Shown here piece after piece: positions 1 through 6,972 of a stretch of DNA of 17,194 bases. The notes below the pieces were generated by a model that was not told where the DNA came from, made no database searches, and saw nothing but the letters and a program-made list of their open reading frames with translations. Position 1 is the stretch's first letter. Each line of letters starts with the position of its first letter. The translations under genes and the position numbers were made by a program. This DNA comes from Arthrobacter sp. (GTDB lineage: Bacteria; Actinomycetota; Actinomycetes; Actinomycetales; Micrococcaceae), in the NCBI GenBank assembly GCA_018260285.1, contig JAGLBH010000016.1, positions 1 through 17,194 of the forward strand, written 5' to 3'.

Positions 1-1103
1 GTTCCTGCGGTGACGAGGAAGACGGCAGGGCCGAACCGGCTGACAGGAGCCACGCCGGCCACCGAGAAGGTCAGCTTCTCCCCCGAGAACTCCTTGAAGG
101 GCGGCGGGAAGACCTCGCGCCGACCGGCCCGGAAATCGCTCGCCTCCGGGCGGCAGTAGGGGACGGGGAGAGACTGGAAGACGAGGGTCTTCTTCAGCTC
201 GGGCACGTCAATGTGCTTGGGGGTGAGGCCTCCGCGGAGAACATTGTCGCTCGTCGCCATGACCTCCACGCCGAAGCCCTTGAGGTAGGCGTGCAGATTG
301 CCCGCAGGCAGGTAGATCGCCTCTCCGGGGGCCAGGCGCACTCGGTTGACGAGGAGGGAGACGAGTGCGCCCGGATCTCCGGGGTACTCGCGGACGAGAT
401 CTTCGAAGGTCCTCAGCTCTGCGGTCCACTCGCTGAGTGCTCCCTCGGCGAGGTCCCGTCCGGCCAGGGCCGCGGCGATGTCCTCCGCCGCCCGAGGAGA
501 GGACTCCGAGGAGAGGGCGCACTCGAAGGCGGCCTCCAGCCCGCGGGCCTCGTCGTCGCTCTCAAGCGCAGCGGAGATCTCCCCGAGGGACTGTCGGCCT
601 GCAGAGCCCTCAGGCAGCACGGCGGCAAGGGCCTCGAGGAGGCCCCGCGTGCGCTCCGGGTCGCGGAACCCGGAGAGCGCGTCGAAGTCCGTAAGCGCCA
701 CGATCATCTCGGGCTTGTGGTTGCGGTCCTTGTAGTTGCGCTCCGGCGCGTCGAGGGGGACGCCCGCTGCCTCCTCGGCCTCAAAGCCCGCAGCGGCCTG
801 CTCCAGGCTGGGATGGACCTGGAGGGAGAGCGGCTTCTCCGCCGCGAGGAGCTTGGTGAGGAAGGGAAGCTGGCCGTACTCGGAGGCGATCTTCGCGCCG
901 AGCAGCCCCCGGGGATCGGACGCGATGTACTGATCCAGCCCGATCTCCGCCCCTTCGCGCTCCACAGCGGACGGGCTTCCGGGGTGTGCGCCGATCCACA
1001 TCTCAGCCTGGGGCTCGCCGGTGGGGTCGGCTCCGGTCAGCTGCGGGATGGCTGTGAGGGAGCCCCAGGCGTACTGACGGACGGGGTTGCGAAGCAGGCG
1101 CAT
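1..1103 (-). CDS. manA: Mannose-6-phosphate isomerase ManA (3' end beyond window)
   Basis: This is a type I phosphomannose isomerase, a cytosolic zinc enzyme that interconverts mannose-6-phosphate and fructose-6-phosphate and so feeds GDP-mannose and mannosylated envelope glycans. The frame opens at ATG 1103 (MRLLRNPVRQYAWGS) and stays open to the window edge, giving 367 codons. The family is usually about 390-410 residues, so only the C-terminal tip is missing. The zinc ligands are visible: Q95 and H97 in LSLQVHP, E132 in NHKPEM, and H271 in LPAGNLHAY. An AAGGAG ribosome site lies 12 bases upstream of the ATG, inside the end of the LCP gene, whose stop is only 5 bases away, so the gene is probably co-transcribed and perhaps translationally coupled with it. 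The family call is firm from motifs and overall sequence; the exact length is not visible. Confidence 0.95.
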   Translation of the reverse strand, partial: MRLLRNPVRQYAWGSLTAIPQLTGADPTGEPQAEMWIGAHPGSPSAVEREGAEIGLDQYIASDPRGLLGAKIASEYGQLPFLTKLLAAEKPLSLQVHPSLEQAAAGFEAEEAAGVPLDAPERNYKDRNHKPEMIVALTDFDALSGFRDPERTRGLLEALAAVLPEGSAGRQSLGEISAALESDDEARGLEAAFECALSSESSPRAAEDIAAALAGRDLAEGALSEWTAELRTFEDLVREYPGDPGALVSLLVNRVRLAPGEAIYLPAGNLHAYLKGFGVEVMATSDNVLRGGLTPKHIDVPELKKTLVFQSLPVPYCRPEASDFRAGRREVFPPPFKEFSGEKLTFSVAGVAPVSRFGPAVFLVTAG

Positions 1104-1108
1104 AGAAT

Positions 1109-2797
1109 TCACGGTCTCCTTGAGGAAGAGGGGCTGCACGTTCCATTGTCGCTGAGAATCTCGGCGAGTGTCGCGTCGTCCTGCTCGCGAGCCAGGCGAG
1201 TCAGGTACTCGGGGGTGATTTTCGTGCCGTCCGGAGCCGTGGACTTGGCGGGCAGGGCCGTGGCCGTGCCCTGGGGAAGCGCGCTGACTGAGGCCAGGGA
1301 CATCGCCACGGGGAGACTCAGCCCGCCGCCGGATGCCGATGAGGAGCCGCCCTGGTCAGCAAGGGTCTTCTTGACGCGCTGGCGAACCTCGTCGAAGTTT
1401 GGATAGGTGGAGAAGAGCTGGGGGAAGTCTGGCTCGCCGATCGTCAGCTTGCTCTGCTGCTTTCCCCGGGAGGCGAGCAGCGCATCGGCGAAGTAGCCGA
1501 CCTGGCCCCGGTCGATGTTGGACTCCATGAGCTTCGCCCCGGCCTCGGCGAGCGCGCCGAAGCGCGTGGCGATGCGCAGGGGAGTGAGCTGCCGAATCAT
1601 CGACTCCTGGATGCACTGCTGGCGCTTGATGCGGTTGTAGTCGCTCGTGAACTCGCGGGACCGCGCGAACCACTCCGCGTGGTAGCCGTCCAGCCGGAGC
1701 TCGCCCGGGGGCATCCACTCGCTCGGCGGGTAGTGCCGCACGGGATAGGTGTTGGGAATCTCCCCTGAGGTGATGGGCACCCAGCCCCCGGAGTTGACGG
1801 TCACGCCGCCCATCGCGTCGACGACGTCGCTGAATCCGCCCATGTCCACGAGGATGTAATTGCTGACCCGGATCCCGAGGATCTCGCTGGCCGTCTCCAT
1901 CATGGCCTGGGCTCCGGCATCAGCGGCGCCGGGATAGAGGGAGGCGTACTTCTCGTTGACCAGCCCGTAGAGGGAGTTGATGATGCACTCGTCCCCGCAG
2001 TTGTATCCGTTCGGGTAGACGGAGGCCATCGGGGAGCTCGTGGGGAAGGGGGCGTTCTGCAGATTGCGGGGAATGCTGAAGGTGGCGGAGTCTCCCGTGG
2101 CGGCATTGATGCTCAGCACGGAGATGCTGTCTGGCCGGCGGCCCGTGCGGTCGCTGCCCCCGTCCCCGCCGAGCAGCAGGATGTTGTACCGCCCGTCGGT
2201 CGGCTCCGCGCGGACTCCGGCATGGAAGATCTTGTCCAGCGCGGAGCTGCCGGTCTGCAGCGCGGTCGAGGCGAAGACGAGCGAGCCGCTCGTGAGCCCG
2301 GCGAGCAGAAGGGTGACGAGGACGACGACGCCGCCGCGGGCCCTTGTCATCCTGGCTGGCCGGGCGGCCCGGAGGGTGGCGGCGTAGAGGAGCGCCCAGC
2401 CTGCGGCCAGGATCAGCAGACATGCGCTGAGCGCCTGGGACCATCCCGGCGCCAGGAGCAGGTTGAGGAAGGCGCCGCGATGGACAGCCCACAGGACGGC
2501 TCCCGCGGCGAGAAGGAGCCAGCAGAGGAGGGTCACGCAGAGGGCCAGGCGGCCGAGCCCACGGGGGCCCGCCATGACCTGGGCCCGGCCGGGCAGGATC
2601 GTGGTGAGGCCCAGGAGGCGGAGAGCCCGTGCCAGGGTGGGGGCAGGGCGAGCGAGGCGGGTCTGCCCGGCAGGGCCGGTCGGAGCGGGCCCCGGGGAAG
2701 ACTCAGCCTCGACGCGCAGCGCGTGAGAGTGCTGCGTTTCGGGGTGCTGCGTCTCAGGCTTCAGCGGACGGCGTGCGATGATCTCCTCGTCTGCCAT
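1109..2797 (-). CDS. LCP-family (LytR-CpsA-Psr) cell-wall glycopolymer ligase
   Basis: LCP enzymes transfer polyprenyl-diphosphate-linked glycopolymers to peptidoglycan on the outer face of the membrane. The 562-residue protein starts with a Pro/Glu-rich cytoplasmic tail of about 80 residues, then three membrane helices (about 82-105, 120-141 and 155-176). The extracellular LCP domain follows (about 203-430), and a Ser/Gly-rich linker leads to the C-terminus. LCP signature residues are D212, R220/R221 and D223 in GDGGSDRTGRRPDS, R244 in SIPRN, and R379, R381, R389 and R392 in the FARSREFTSDYNRIKRQQ block. Cys267 and Cys271 (NCGDEC) could form a disulfide. The purE stop lies 8 bases upstream and the manA start 5 bases downstream, which puts it in a purK-purE-lcp-manA unit. 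Which polymer it attaches cannot be told. The ribosome site is weak, so a later start is possible. Confidence 0.93.
   Translation of the reverse strand: MADEEIIARRPLKPETQHPETQHSHALRVEAESSPGPAPTGPAGQTRLARPAPTLARALRLLGLTTILPGRAQVMAGPRGLGRLALCVTLLCWLLLAAGAVLWAVHRGAFLNLLLAPGWSQALSACLLILAAGWALLYAATLRAARPARMTRARGGVVVLVTLLLAGLTSGSLVFASTALQTGSSALDKIFHAGVRAEPTDGRYNILLLGGDGGSDRTGRRPDSISVLSINAATGDSATFSIPRNLQNAPFPTSSPMASVYPNGYNCGDECIINSLYGLVNEKYASLYPGAADAGAQAMMETASEILGIRVSNYILVDMGGFSDVVDAMGGVTVNSGGWVPITSGEIPNTYPVRHYPPSEWMPPGELRLDGYHAEWFARSREFTSDYNRIKRQQCIQESMIRQLTPLRIATRFGALAEAGAKLMESNIDRGQVGYFADALLASRGKQQSKLTIGEPDFPQLFSTYPNFDEVRQRVKKTLADQGGSSSASGGGLSLPVAMSLASVSALPQGTATALPAKSTAPDGTKITPEYLTRLAREQDDATLAEILSDNGTCSPSSSRRP
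2729..2758 (-). repeat. 15-bp imperfect tandem duplication in the lcp 5' end
   Basis: Two adjacent 15-base units, 2729-2743 and 2744-2758, differ at two positions and encode PETQH twice in a row (residues 14-23 of the LCP protein). This is a small in-frame duplication in the disordered cytoplasmic tail and probably neutral. Confidence 0.8.
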
Positions 2798-2805
2798 GAG
2801 TAGCC

Positions 2806-3318
2806 CTACTTCACGCGGCTGCTGAGCCTGGCGCCTTTGTCGATGGCCTGCTGGCGCAGGGCGCGTGAGAAGTCCAGGAGCATGTCGCGCAGGCGGGCGG
2901 CGTCGTCGCCCTCTCCGGCCGCGAGCATCCGGGCGGCGAGAAGGCCCGCATTCCGGGCGCCTCCGATCGAGACCGTGGCCACAGGCACGCCTGCGGGCAT
3001 CTGCACGATCGAGAGGAGGGAGTCCATGCCGTCCAGGGTCGTGAGCGGCACGGGAACGCCGATGACGGGCAGGGGGGTCATCGAGGCGACCATGCCGGGC
3101 AGGTGCGCCGCCCCGCCGGCGCCGGCGATGATGACGCGGATGCCGCGCTCGTGGGCGCCGCGGGCGAACTCGACCATGTCCTCAGGCATGCGGTGCGCGG
3201 AGACCACGGCAGCCTCGTAGGGGATCTCGAACTCCTCGAGGGCGAGGGCGGCCTGTTCCATGACATTCCAGTCGGAATCAGACCCCATGATGACGGAGAC
3301 GACGGGCTGCTGAGTCAT
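2806..3318 (-). CDS. purE: N5-carboxyaminoimidazole ribonucleotide mutase PurE (class I)
   Basis: PurE converts N5-CAIR, made by PurK, to CAIR in de novo purine synthesis in the cytosol. The 170-residue protein has the expected class I length and motifs: the phosphate and substrate loop GSDSDW (12-17), the catalytic-histidine motif SAHRMP (40-45, H42), and the [14 protein letters not shown] segment (66-79). ATG 3318 is preceded by AGGA at a suitable distance. purK ends 46 bases upstream and lcp begins 8 bases downstream, so this is the second gene of the minus-strand unit. The presence of PurK next door marks it as the N5-CAIR mutase type rather than the AIR carboxylase type. Confidence 0.97.
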   Translation of the reverse strand: MTQQPVVSVIMGSDSDWNVMEQAALALEEFEIPYEAAVVSAHRMPEDMVEFARGAHERGIRVIIAGAGGAAHLPGMVASMTPLPVIGVPVPLTTLDGMDSLLSIVQMPAGVPVATVSIGGARNAGLLAARMLAAGEGDDAARLRDMLLDFSRALRQQAIDKGARLSSRVK

Positions 3319-3364
3319 GTGAAATTCCTAACGATGGGGTTTCTGCGTGAGAGGCCGGACGGGC

Positions 3365-4573
3365 CTAGAGCGCCGGGTCTGCTGTGCCGAACGCGAGGAC
3401 GGAGGCGGTCTGCCGTGCCTGCGCGAGGAGGGACTCGAGGTCTGCTGCCCGCCCGATGGCATTGACATGGCCGATCTTTCGGCCGGGCCGAACCGCCTTT
3501 CCGTAATGATGCACCTTCACTGTGGGCGCTTGCTGGAGTGCGGCGGGAAGCTGACTGTACGTGTCCTCAACCGTGCCGCCGAGGTAGTTCTTCATGACGG
3601 CGACGTCGCAGACCCGCTCAGGCGAGCCCAGCGGAAGGTCGGCCACGGCCCGGAGGTGCTGCTCGAACTGGCCCGTCCGGGCGCCGTCCATGCTCCAGTG
3701 GCCCGTGTTGTGGGGCCGCATCGCGAGCTCGTTGATGACGAAGCCCTCGCCCCGTCCGGGGGTCTCGAAGAGCTCGACGGCGAGCACGCCCGTCACGCCG
3801 AGCTCGGCGGCGATGGTGCGGGCCGTCTCCTGGGCGCGCTGCGCCACGGAGGGGTCAAGATTCTGGGCCGGCACGATGACCTCGTCGCAGACCCCGTTCG
3901 TCTGGATCGTGTGGGCCACGTCCCATGCCTCGATCTGGCCGCTGGGACGGCGGGCCACGAGGGCGGAGAGCTCGCGGGAGAACGTCACGCCCTCCTCGAC
4001 GAGCAGCTCGTCGAAGTCCTCGAACCACGGGGCTGCCTCCGAGGCCTCGGCGGCCGAGCGGACGAAGAGCACGCCCTTGCCGTCATAGCCGCCCCGGGGG
4101 GTCTTGACGACCAGGGGCCAGCCCGTCCGCTCGCCGAAGGCGGTGATCTCCTCGACCGAGGAGACGGCGGCCCAGGCGGGGTTGGGCAGCCCCAGCTCCT
4201 CCATGCGCCGGCGCATCGCGAGCTTGTCCTGGGCGTAGAGGAGGGCGGCCGCAGGGGGCTGGACGCTGACGCCCTCGGCCTCAAGAGCCCGGAGGATCTC
4301 CTGGGGGACGTGCTCGTGGTCGAACGTCACGACGTCCACCTCTGCGGCGAAGGCGCGGACGGCCTCGCGGTCCGTGCCCGCGCCGAAGGAGGTGAAGGCG
4401 CTCGCGGAGGCCGCAGAGACGTCCGGGCCCTCCGCCAGAATGTGCAGCTCAAGCCCGAGCTCGACGGCCGGGGGGCACATCATGCGGGCGAGCTGGCCGC
4501 CGCCGATGACTCCGACGCGGCGGGGGAAAGGCTGGGCGGATGCGGAAAGAACGTCATTGCTGTCAGAAGTCAC
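3365..4573 (-). CDS. purK: N5-carboxyaminoimidazole ribonucleotide synthase PurK
   Basis: PurK is an ATP-grasp ligase that makes N5-CAIR from AIR, bicarbonate and ATP. The 402-residue protein shows the N-terminal fold with VGVIGGGQLARMM (about 19-31), the ATP-grasp loop KTPRGGYDGKG, and the metal/substrate segment ELAMRPHNTGHWSMDG followed by QFEQHLRAV. Together these distinguish PurK from the related PurT and PurD. The start is GTG 4573. No Shine-Dalgarno precedes it, but a TAGGCT hexamer lies 6 bases upstream, which suggests a leaderless mRNA. A short tail of about 17 residues precedes the Rossmann-like start, so the alternative of a much later start is unlikely. It heads the purK-purE-lcp-manA unit and diverges from gtrA. 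Confidence 0.96.
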   Translation of the reverse strand: MTSDSNDVLSASAQPFPRRVGVIGGGQLARMMCPPAVELGLELHILAEGPDVSAASASAFTSFGAGTDREAVRAFAAEVDVVTFDHEHVPQEILRALEAEGVSVQPPAAALLYAQDKLAMRRRMEELGLPNPAWAAVSSVEEITAFGERTGWPLVVKTPRGGYDGKGVLFVRSAAEASEAAPWFEDFDELLVEEGVTFSRELSALVARRPSGQIEAWDVAHTIQTNGVCDEVIVPAQNLDPSVAQRAQETARTIAAELGVTGVLAVELFETPGRGEGFVINELAMRPHNTGHWSMDGARTGQFEQHLRAVADLPLGSPERVCDVAVMKNYLGGTVEDTYSQLPAALQQAPTVKVHHYGKAVRPGRKIGHVNAIGRAADLESLLAQARQTASVLAFGTADPAL

Positions 4574-4579
4574 CCTGTA

Positions 4580-4585
4580 AGCCTA
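4580..4585 (-). promoter_or_regulatory. Candidate purK -10 element (TAGGCT), leaderless
   Basis: On the minus strand TAGGCT is followed by six bases (TACAGG) and then the purK GTG. The spacing fits transcription starting at or next to the start codon. No convincing -35 hexamer is visible; the region where it would lie overlaps the palindrome at 4592-4604. Confidence 0.55.
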
Positions 4586-4591
4586 TCGGGG

Positions 4592-4604
4592 TTTGCCAGG
4601 CAAA
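4592..4604. promoter_or_regulatory. Perfect 13-bp palindrome, candidate shared operator
   Basis: TTTGCCAGGCAAA is a perfect inverted repeat with 6-base arms and one central base. It lies exactly 6 bases from the purK -10 candidate (4580-4585) and 6 bases from the gtrA -10 candidate (4611-4616). A protein bound here would cover the upstream contact zone of both promoters. It does not match the classical E. coli PurR box. The palindrome is seen directly; its role is inferred. Confidence 0.5.
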
Positions 4605-4610
4605 GGGGGA

Positions 4611-4616
4611 TAAACT
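4611..4616 (+). promoter_or_regulatory. Candidate gtrA -10 element (TAAACT)
   Basis: TAAACT fits the actinobacterial TAnnnT pattern and would give a leader of about 70 bases before the gtrA GTG at 4694. No clear -35 is seen at 16-18 bases upstream, so this is a weak call, supported mainly by its mirror placement relative to the purK -10 candidate. Confidence 0.35.
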
Positions 4617-4693
4617 CAGAGCTTCGTGCAATGTCTCTGCAGCTCGCCCTCGGGGGTCCGCAGAGCTCCCCTGACCGTTGAGGACTGTCTCCT

Positions 4694-5194
4694 GTGAACT
4701 CTCTTGTCGATCGACTCACCGCTCTTGTGCGGCTGTTCTGGCGCGAAGTGGCCAAGTTCGGCGCCGTCGGCGGCGTCGCGTTCGTCATCGACTCGGGCCT
4801 GACCTGGATCCTCGTGCACACCCTCATGGAGGGCTCGGACGCCAAGGCCCGCGTCGTCGGCGCCACGGTCGCCACGGTCTTCGCCTGGGTGGCCAACCGC
4901 CTGTGGACCTTCCGCCACCGCCGCGCGGAGAACAAGTGGACGGAGTTCGCCAAGTTCCTCCTCGTCAACATCCTGGGGATGGGCGTGGCCGTCGGATTCA
5001 CCTACGCGTCCAAGTACTGGCTCGGGTTCGAGAACAAGAACGTCATCTGGATGTTCGGCAACCTCGGCATCGTCGTGGCGACGGTCATGCGCTACTTCTT
5101 CTACCGCTTCTGGATCTTCAACCAGGAGCTGGACGCGGACCCGGAGTTCCAGGACGATCGCCGCATCCTCTCCGAGTCCGCTCAGCCCCGCTGA
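4694..5194 (+). CDS. GtrA-family polyprenyl-phosphate sugar membrane protein
   Basis: GtrA-like proteins are small four-helix membrane proteins thought to move or handle polyprenyl-phosphate-linked sugars for envelope glycosylation. The 166-residue product has helices at about 21-44, 52-72, 86-108 and 117-136. It carries the family's two related motifs at the ends of the second and fourth helices: WVANRLWTFRHR (65-76) and MRYFFYRFWIF (132-142). The start is GTG 4694, with GAGGAC at 4680-4685 as ribosome site. It diverges from purK and its stop lies 9 bases from the stop of the converging TIGR03089 gene. The nearby LCP, manA and pmt genes fit an envelope-glycan role, but its sugar and partner glycosyltransferase are not shown by the window. 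Confidence 0.92.
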   Translation: MNSLVDRLTALVRLFWREVAKFGAVGGVAFVIDSGLTWILVHTLMEGSDAKARVVGATVATVFAWVANRLWTFRHRRAENKWTEFAKFLLVNILGMGVAVGFTYASKYWLGFENKNVIWMFGNLGIVVATVMRYFFYRFWIFNQELDADPEFQDDRRILSESAQPR

Positions 5195-5203
5195 CCCCGC
5201 CCC

Positions 5204-5971
5204 CTACAGGCCTCGGGCGATCTCCCCGCGCTCGGCCTGGGCGATCCGCTCCGCGTCCGCGCCGGGGTCCGTGATGACGACGACGCCGCGGCCCGCGGAC
5301 AGCACGGCGCAGACGGCCGCGATCTCCTCTGAGCTCATGGGCCCTTCTGCCGAGCGCCGGTCCAGCACGACTGCCCCTGTGCCCTGGGGGAGCCCCTCGG
5401 GGAGGGAGAGCTCGCTGCCCGTCACCGGCTCGAACGGCTGGAAGACGTCCCCGAACCCCGCCACGAGGGCTGCGTAGTCCACGAGGGTCTCGGGCGACTC
5501 GGGGAAGCGCGAGGCAAGGCTGCTCTCGTCGTCGTCCCCTCCCGCGGTCCACGTGCGGTCCAGGTCCCCGGCGGGCACCGCGATGGTCCACTCGAACGCG
5601 GTGGCGGTGGCGAGGTGCTCGCGGAGGCGAGCCTCGGAGTCGGAGGCCAGGTGGCGCTGTCCGGGCTCGTCGGGGTCGGTCGCGATCACGAGGCCTGCCG
5701 CCCACGCCCCGAGAGCCAGCGCCACGGGGCGCCACCCCCAGGAGCACTGGATGTCCAGCCGCTCGCCGGCGGCCGTCTCGAGCTCCTCGGTCAGCAGATT
5801 GGCCGTCTTGGCGGCCCAGTTCTCCAGGACGGCCCCCGAGATCTCCCGGCGCGATCCTCCCGGGCCGTAGATGCTCAGGGCGGGGCGGGGGCCGAAGGCC
5901 GAGGCGATCTGGGCGGCGGCCTCGTCGGTGCGGCAGGGCTGGGCGGGGCGGCTGGGTGCGGTGATGTCCAT
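5204..5971 (-). CDS. TIGR03089-family protein
   Basis: This 255-residue protein resembles the TIGR03089 family, an actinobacterial group related to AMP-binding (acyl-CoA synthetase-like) proteins but lacking their full length and their P-loop and C-terminal motifs. Visible here are the N-terminal FGPRPALSIYGPGGSRREIS stretch, WAAKTANLL, and a central TDPDEPGQ segment. No YTSGTTG-like ATP loop is present, so enzymatic adenylation should not be assumed. ATG 5971 has AGAGGA about 7 bases upstream. Its stop is 9 bases from that of converging gtrA. Its promoter probably lies in the region shared with whiB. The biological role of the family is not known to me. Confidence 0.85.
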   Translation of the reverse strand: MDITAPSRPAQPCRTDEAAAQIASAFGPRPALSIYGPGGSRREISGAVLENWAAKTANLLTEELETAAGERLDIQCSWGWRPVALALGAWAAGLVIATDPDEPGQRHLASDSEARLREHLATATAFEWTIAVPAGDLDRTWTAGGDDDESSLASRFPESPETLVDYAALVAGFGDVFQPFEPVTGSELSLPEGLPQGTGAVVLDRRSAEGPMSSEEIAAVCAVLSAGRGVVVITDPGADAERIAQAERGEIARGL

Positions 5972-6008
5972 GAGGGTCCTCTGGGAGTCTGGGAGAGCGT
6001 CGGCGGGT

Positions 6009-6037
6009 TTGACGGGAGCGACTTACAAGCGTGTAAT
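6009..6037 (+). promoter_or_regulatory. Strong sigma70-type promoter for whiB
   Basis: TTGACG (6009-6014) and TGTAAT (6032-6037) are separated by exactly 17 bases, each one or two changes from the vegetative consensus. This is the best-formed promoter in the window. The predicted start near 6043-6044 gives a leader of about 258 bases before the whiB ATG. The -10 is embedded in an inverted repeat, TTACA-AGCG-TGTAA (6023-6036), which could be an operator. Confidence 0.7.
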
Positions 6038-6061
6038 TAGAGGTGTGAGCCTGTGCCTCAA
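6034..6061 (-). promoter_or_regulatory. Possible promoter of the TIGR03089 gene
   Basis: On the minus strand TTGAGG (6061-6056) and TAATTA (6039-6034) are 16 bases apart. The -10 overlaps the plus-strand -10 of whiB, so the two promoters could not be occupied at once. It would give a leader of about 56 bases to ATG 5971. Confidence 0.4.
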
Positions 6062-6077
6062 GCGCACAGGTTACACC
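6042..6077 (+). other. Two-part stem-loop at the start of the whiB leader
   Basis: GGTGT (6042-6046) pairs with ACACC (6073-6077). After a small internal loop, CCTGTGC (6050-6056) pairs with GCACAGG (6064-6070) around a 7-base loop. The structure begins at the predicted transcription start. It could stabilise the 5' end or act as a DNA-level operator. Confidence 0.55.
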
Positions 6078-6233
6078 GTCATTGACCAATCCAGCTTCAG
6101 CCGGTCACAGATGTCTGATCGAGTCTTCCCCCGGGCCCGCTCCCGCCTCCGGGCGGGGCGCACACGGGAGGGGGCGCAGCGCGTCAGTCGTCTGGCTCAG
6201 TCCTTCGCCGCCGCGGCAGACGGAGGCCGGCTT

Positions 6234-6278
6234 CGTGAAAGTCTCGTCAGCTCTTGTCTGTCGACTGCGTTTTTCACG
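6234..6278 (+). other. Inverted repeat next to whiB ribosome site
   Basis: CGTGAAA (6234-6240) and TTTCACG (6272-6278) are perfect complements 31 bases apart. The right arm ends 13 bases before the GGGAGGA ribosome site. It may be a leader stem or chance. Confidence 0.3.
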
Positions 6279-6301
6279 TGTCACCACCGGGAGGAATCCG
6301 C

Positions 6302-6904
6302 ATGGGGTACGCACAGACCACTCAGCACTCACAGACCCCTGAGGCGGATGACCATCGGCGCTCGGCCGCCTCTCAGCGCCAGGTCCCGAGCGACTGGTTC
6401 GTGGATCCCGTTGACCCGTCGGGCTCCCAGAGCGCCCTCGAAGAGGCTGCCACGGCGTTCCTCGCCGCCCATGAGGCCGGCCTCCTGACGGACTCGGCTC
6501 CGCGCCTGCTGAGCGAGGGCTTCGCCGAGACCGTGCGGCCGTCCGGCCACGACCTCGCCTCCGACCGGGACCTCGTCTCGGACGATGAGTTCGCGCCGGT
6601 GGCGGACGACGCCGAAGAGGCGGCCTTCAAAGCCACCCTCTGGGACGCGGTGGCCCCGTTCGCCGACGAAGAGGGCGGCGCCCTCGCGTGGCAGGCCCAG
6701 GCCCTCTGCGCCCAGACCGATCCGGAGGCCTTCTTCCCGGAGAAGGGCGGGTCCACGCGGGATGCCAAGCGGGTCTGCGCAGGCTGCGGCGTGCGCCAGG
6801 AGTGCCTTGACTACGCCCTCGAGAACGACGAGCGCTTCGGCATCTGGGGCGGCCTCTCCGAGCGGGAGCGCCGGCGCATCCGCCGCTCGGCAGACTTCTC
6901 CTGA
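6302..6904 (+). CDS. WhiB-family iron-sulfur regulator, WhmD/WhiB2 type
   Basis: WhiB-like proteins carry a redox-sensitive [4Fe-4S] cluster and act as transcription factors, usually with a sigma factor; the WhmD/WhiB2/Streptomyces WhiB group controls septation and cell division. The 200-residue product has the four cluster cysteines at C136, C159, C162 and C168, the turn motif GIWGG (180-184), and a basic tail ERERRRIRR for DNA contact. The wording LCAQTDPEAFFPEKGGSTRDAKRVC is typical of the WhmD group. ATG 6302 follows GGGAGGA with good spacing; a longer reading from TTG 6254 has no ribosome site. The protein is unusually long: about 128 mostly acidic, low-complexity residues precede the Wbl domain, while Mycobacterium members are roughly 90-130 residues in total. 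It is preceded by a strong promoter and a long leader. Confidence 0.94.
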   Translation: MGYAQTTQHSQTPEADDHRRSAASQRQVPSDWFVDPVDPSGSQSALEEAATAFLAAHEAGLLTDSAPRLLSEGFAETVRPSGHDLASDRDLVSDDEFAPVADDAEEAAFKATLWDAVAPFADEEGGALAWQAQALCAQTDPEAFFPEKGGSTRDAKRVCAGCGVRQECLDYALENDERFGIWGGLSERERRRIRRSADFS

Positions 6905-6923
6905 CGAGCTCCCGCCACGGGAC

Positions 6924-6972
6924 GCAGCCTCGTCACCAGGGGCCTGCCGCCCGGGCGCCTCAGCGAGGCTGT
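6924..6972. terminator. Possible bidirectional terminator stem
   Basis: CAGCCTCG (6925-6932) pairs with CGAGGCTG (6964-6971) across a 31-base GC-rich loop, between converging whiB and the zincin-like family gene. There is no T-run and the right arm enters the coding end of the minus-strand gene, so this is weak. Confidence 0.3.

Larger units (their letters stand above)
5972..6301. other. 330-bp divergent control region, TIGR03089 gene / whiB
   Basis: No gene is supported here. It contains a good plus-strand promoter (6009-6037), a possible minus-strand promoter overlapping it (6034-6061), a two-part hairpin just after the predicted whiB transcription start (6042-6077), and a long-range inverted repeat next to the whiB ribosome site (6234-6278). 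The middle part (about 6110-6230) is GC-rich with no clear element. Open frames crossing it lack ribosome sites and family resemblance. Confidence 0.7.

Noticed and set aside
213..1406. A 397-codon plus-strand frame opposite manA
   Set aside because: manA's zinc ligands and conserved N-terminus settle the coding strand.
4592..4604. PurR box for purK
   Set aside because: The palindrome does not match the E. coli PurR operator and no actinobacterial purine operator I know resembles it, so it is kept only as an unassigned operator.
3347..4681. A 444-codon plus-strand frame opposite purK
   Set aside because: purK on the minus strand carries all expected motifs; the opposing frame has none.
6254..6301. 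Longer whiB starting at TTG 6254
   Set aside because: No ribosome site precedes the TTG, while ATG 6302 has GGGAGGA at good spacing.
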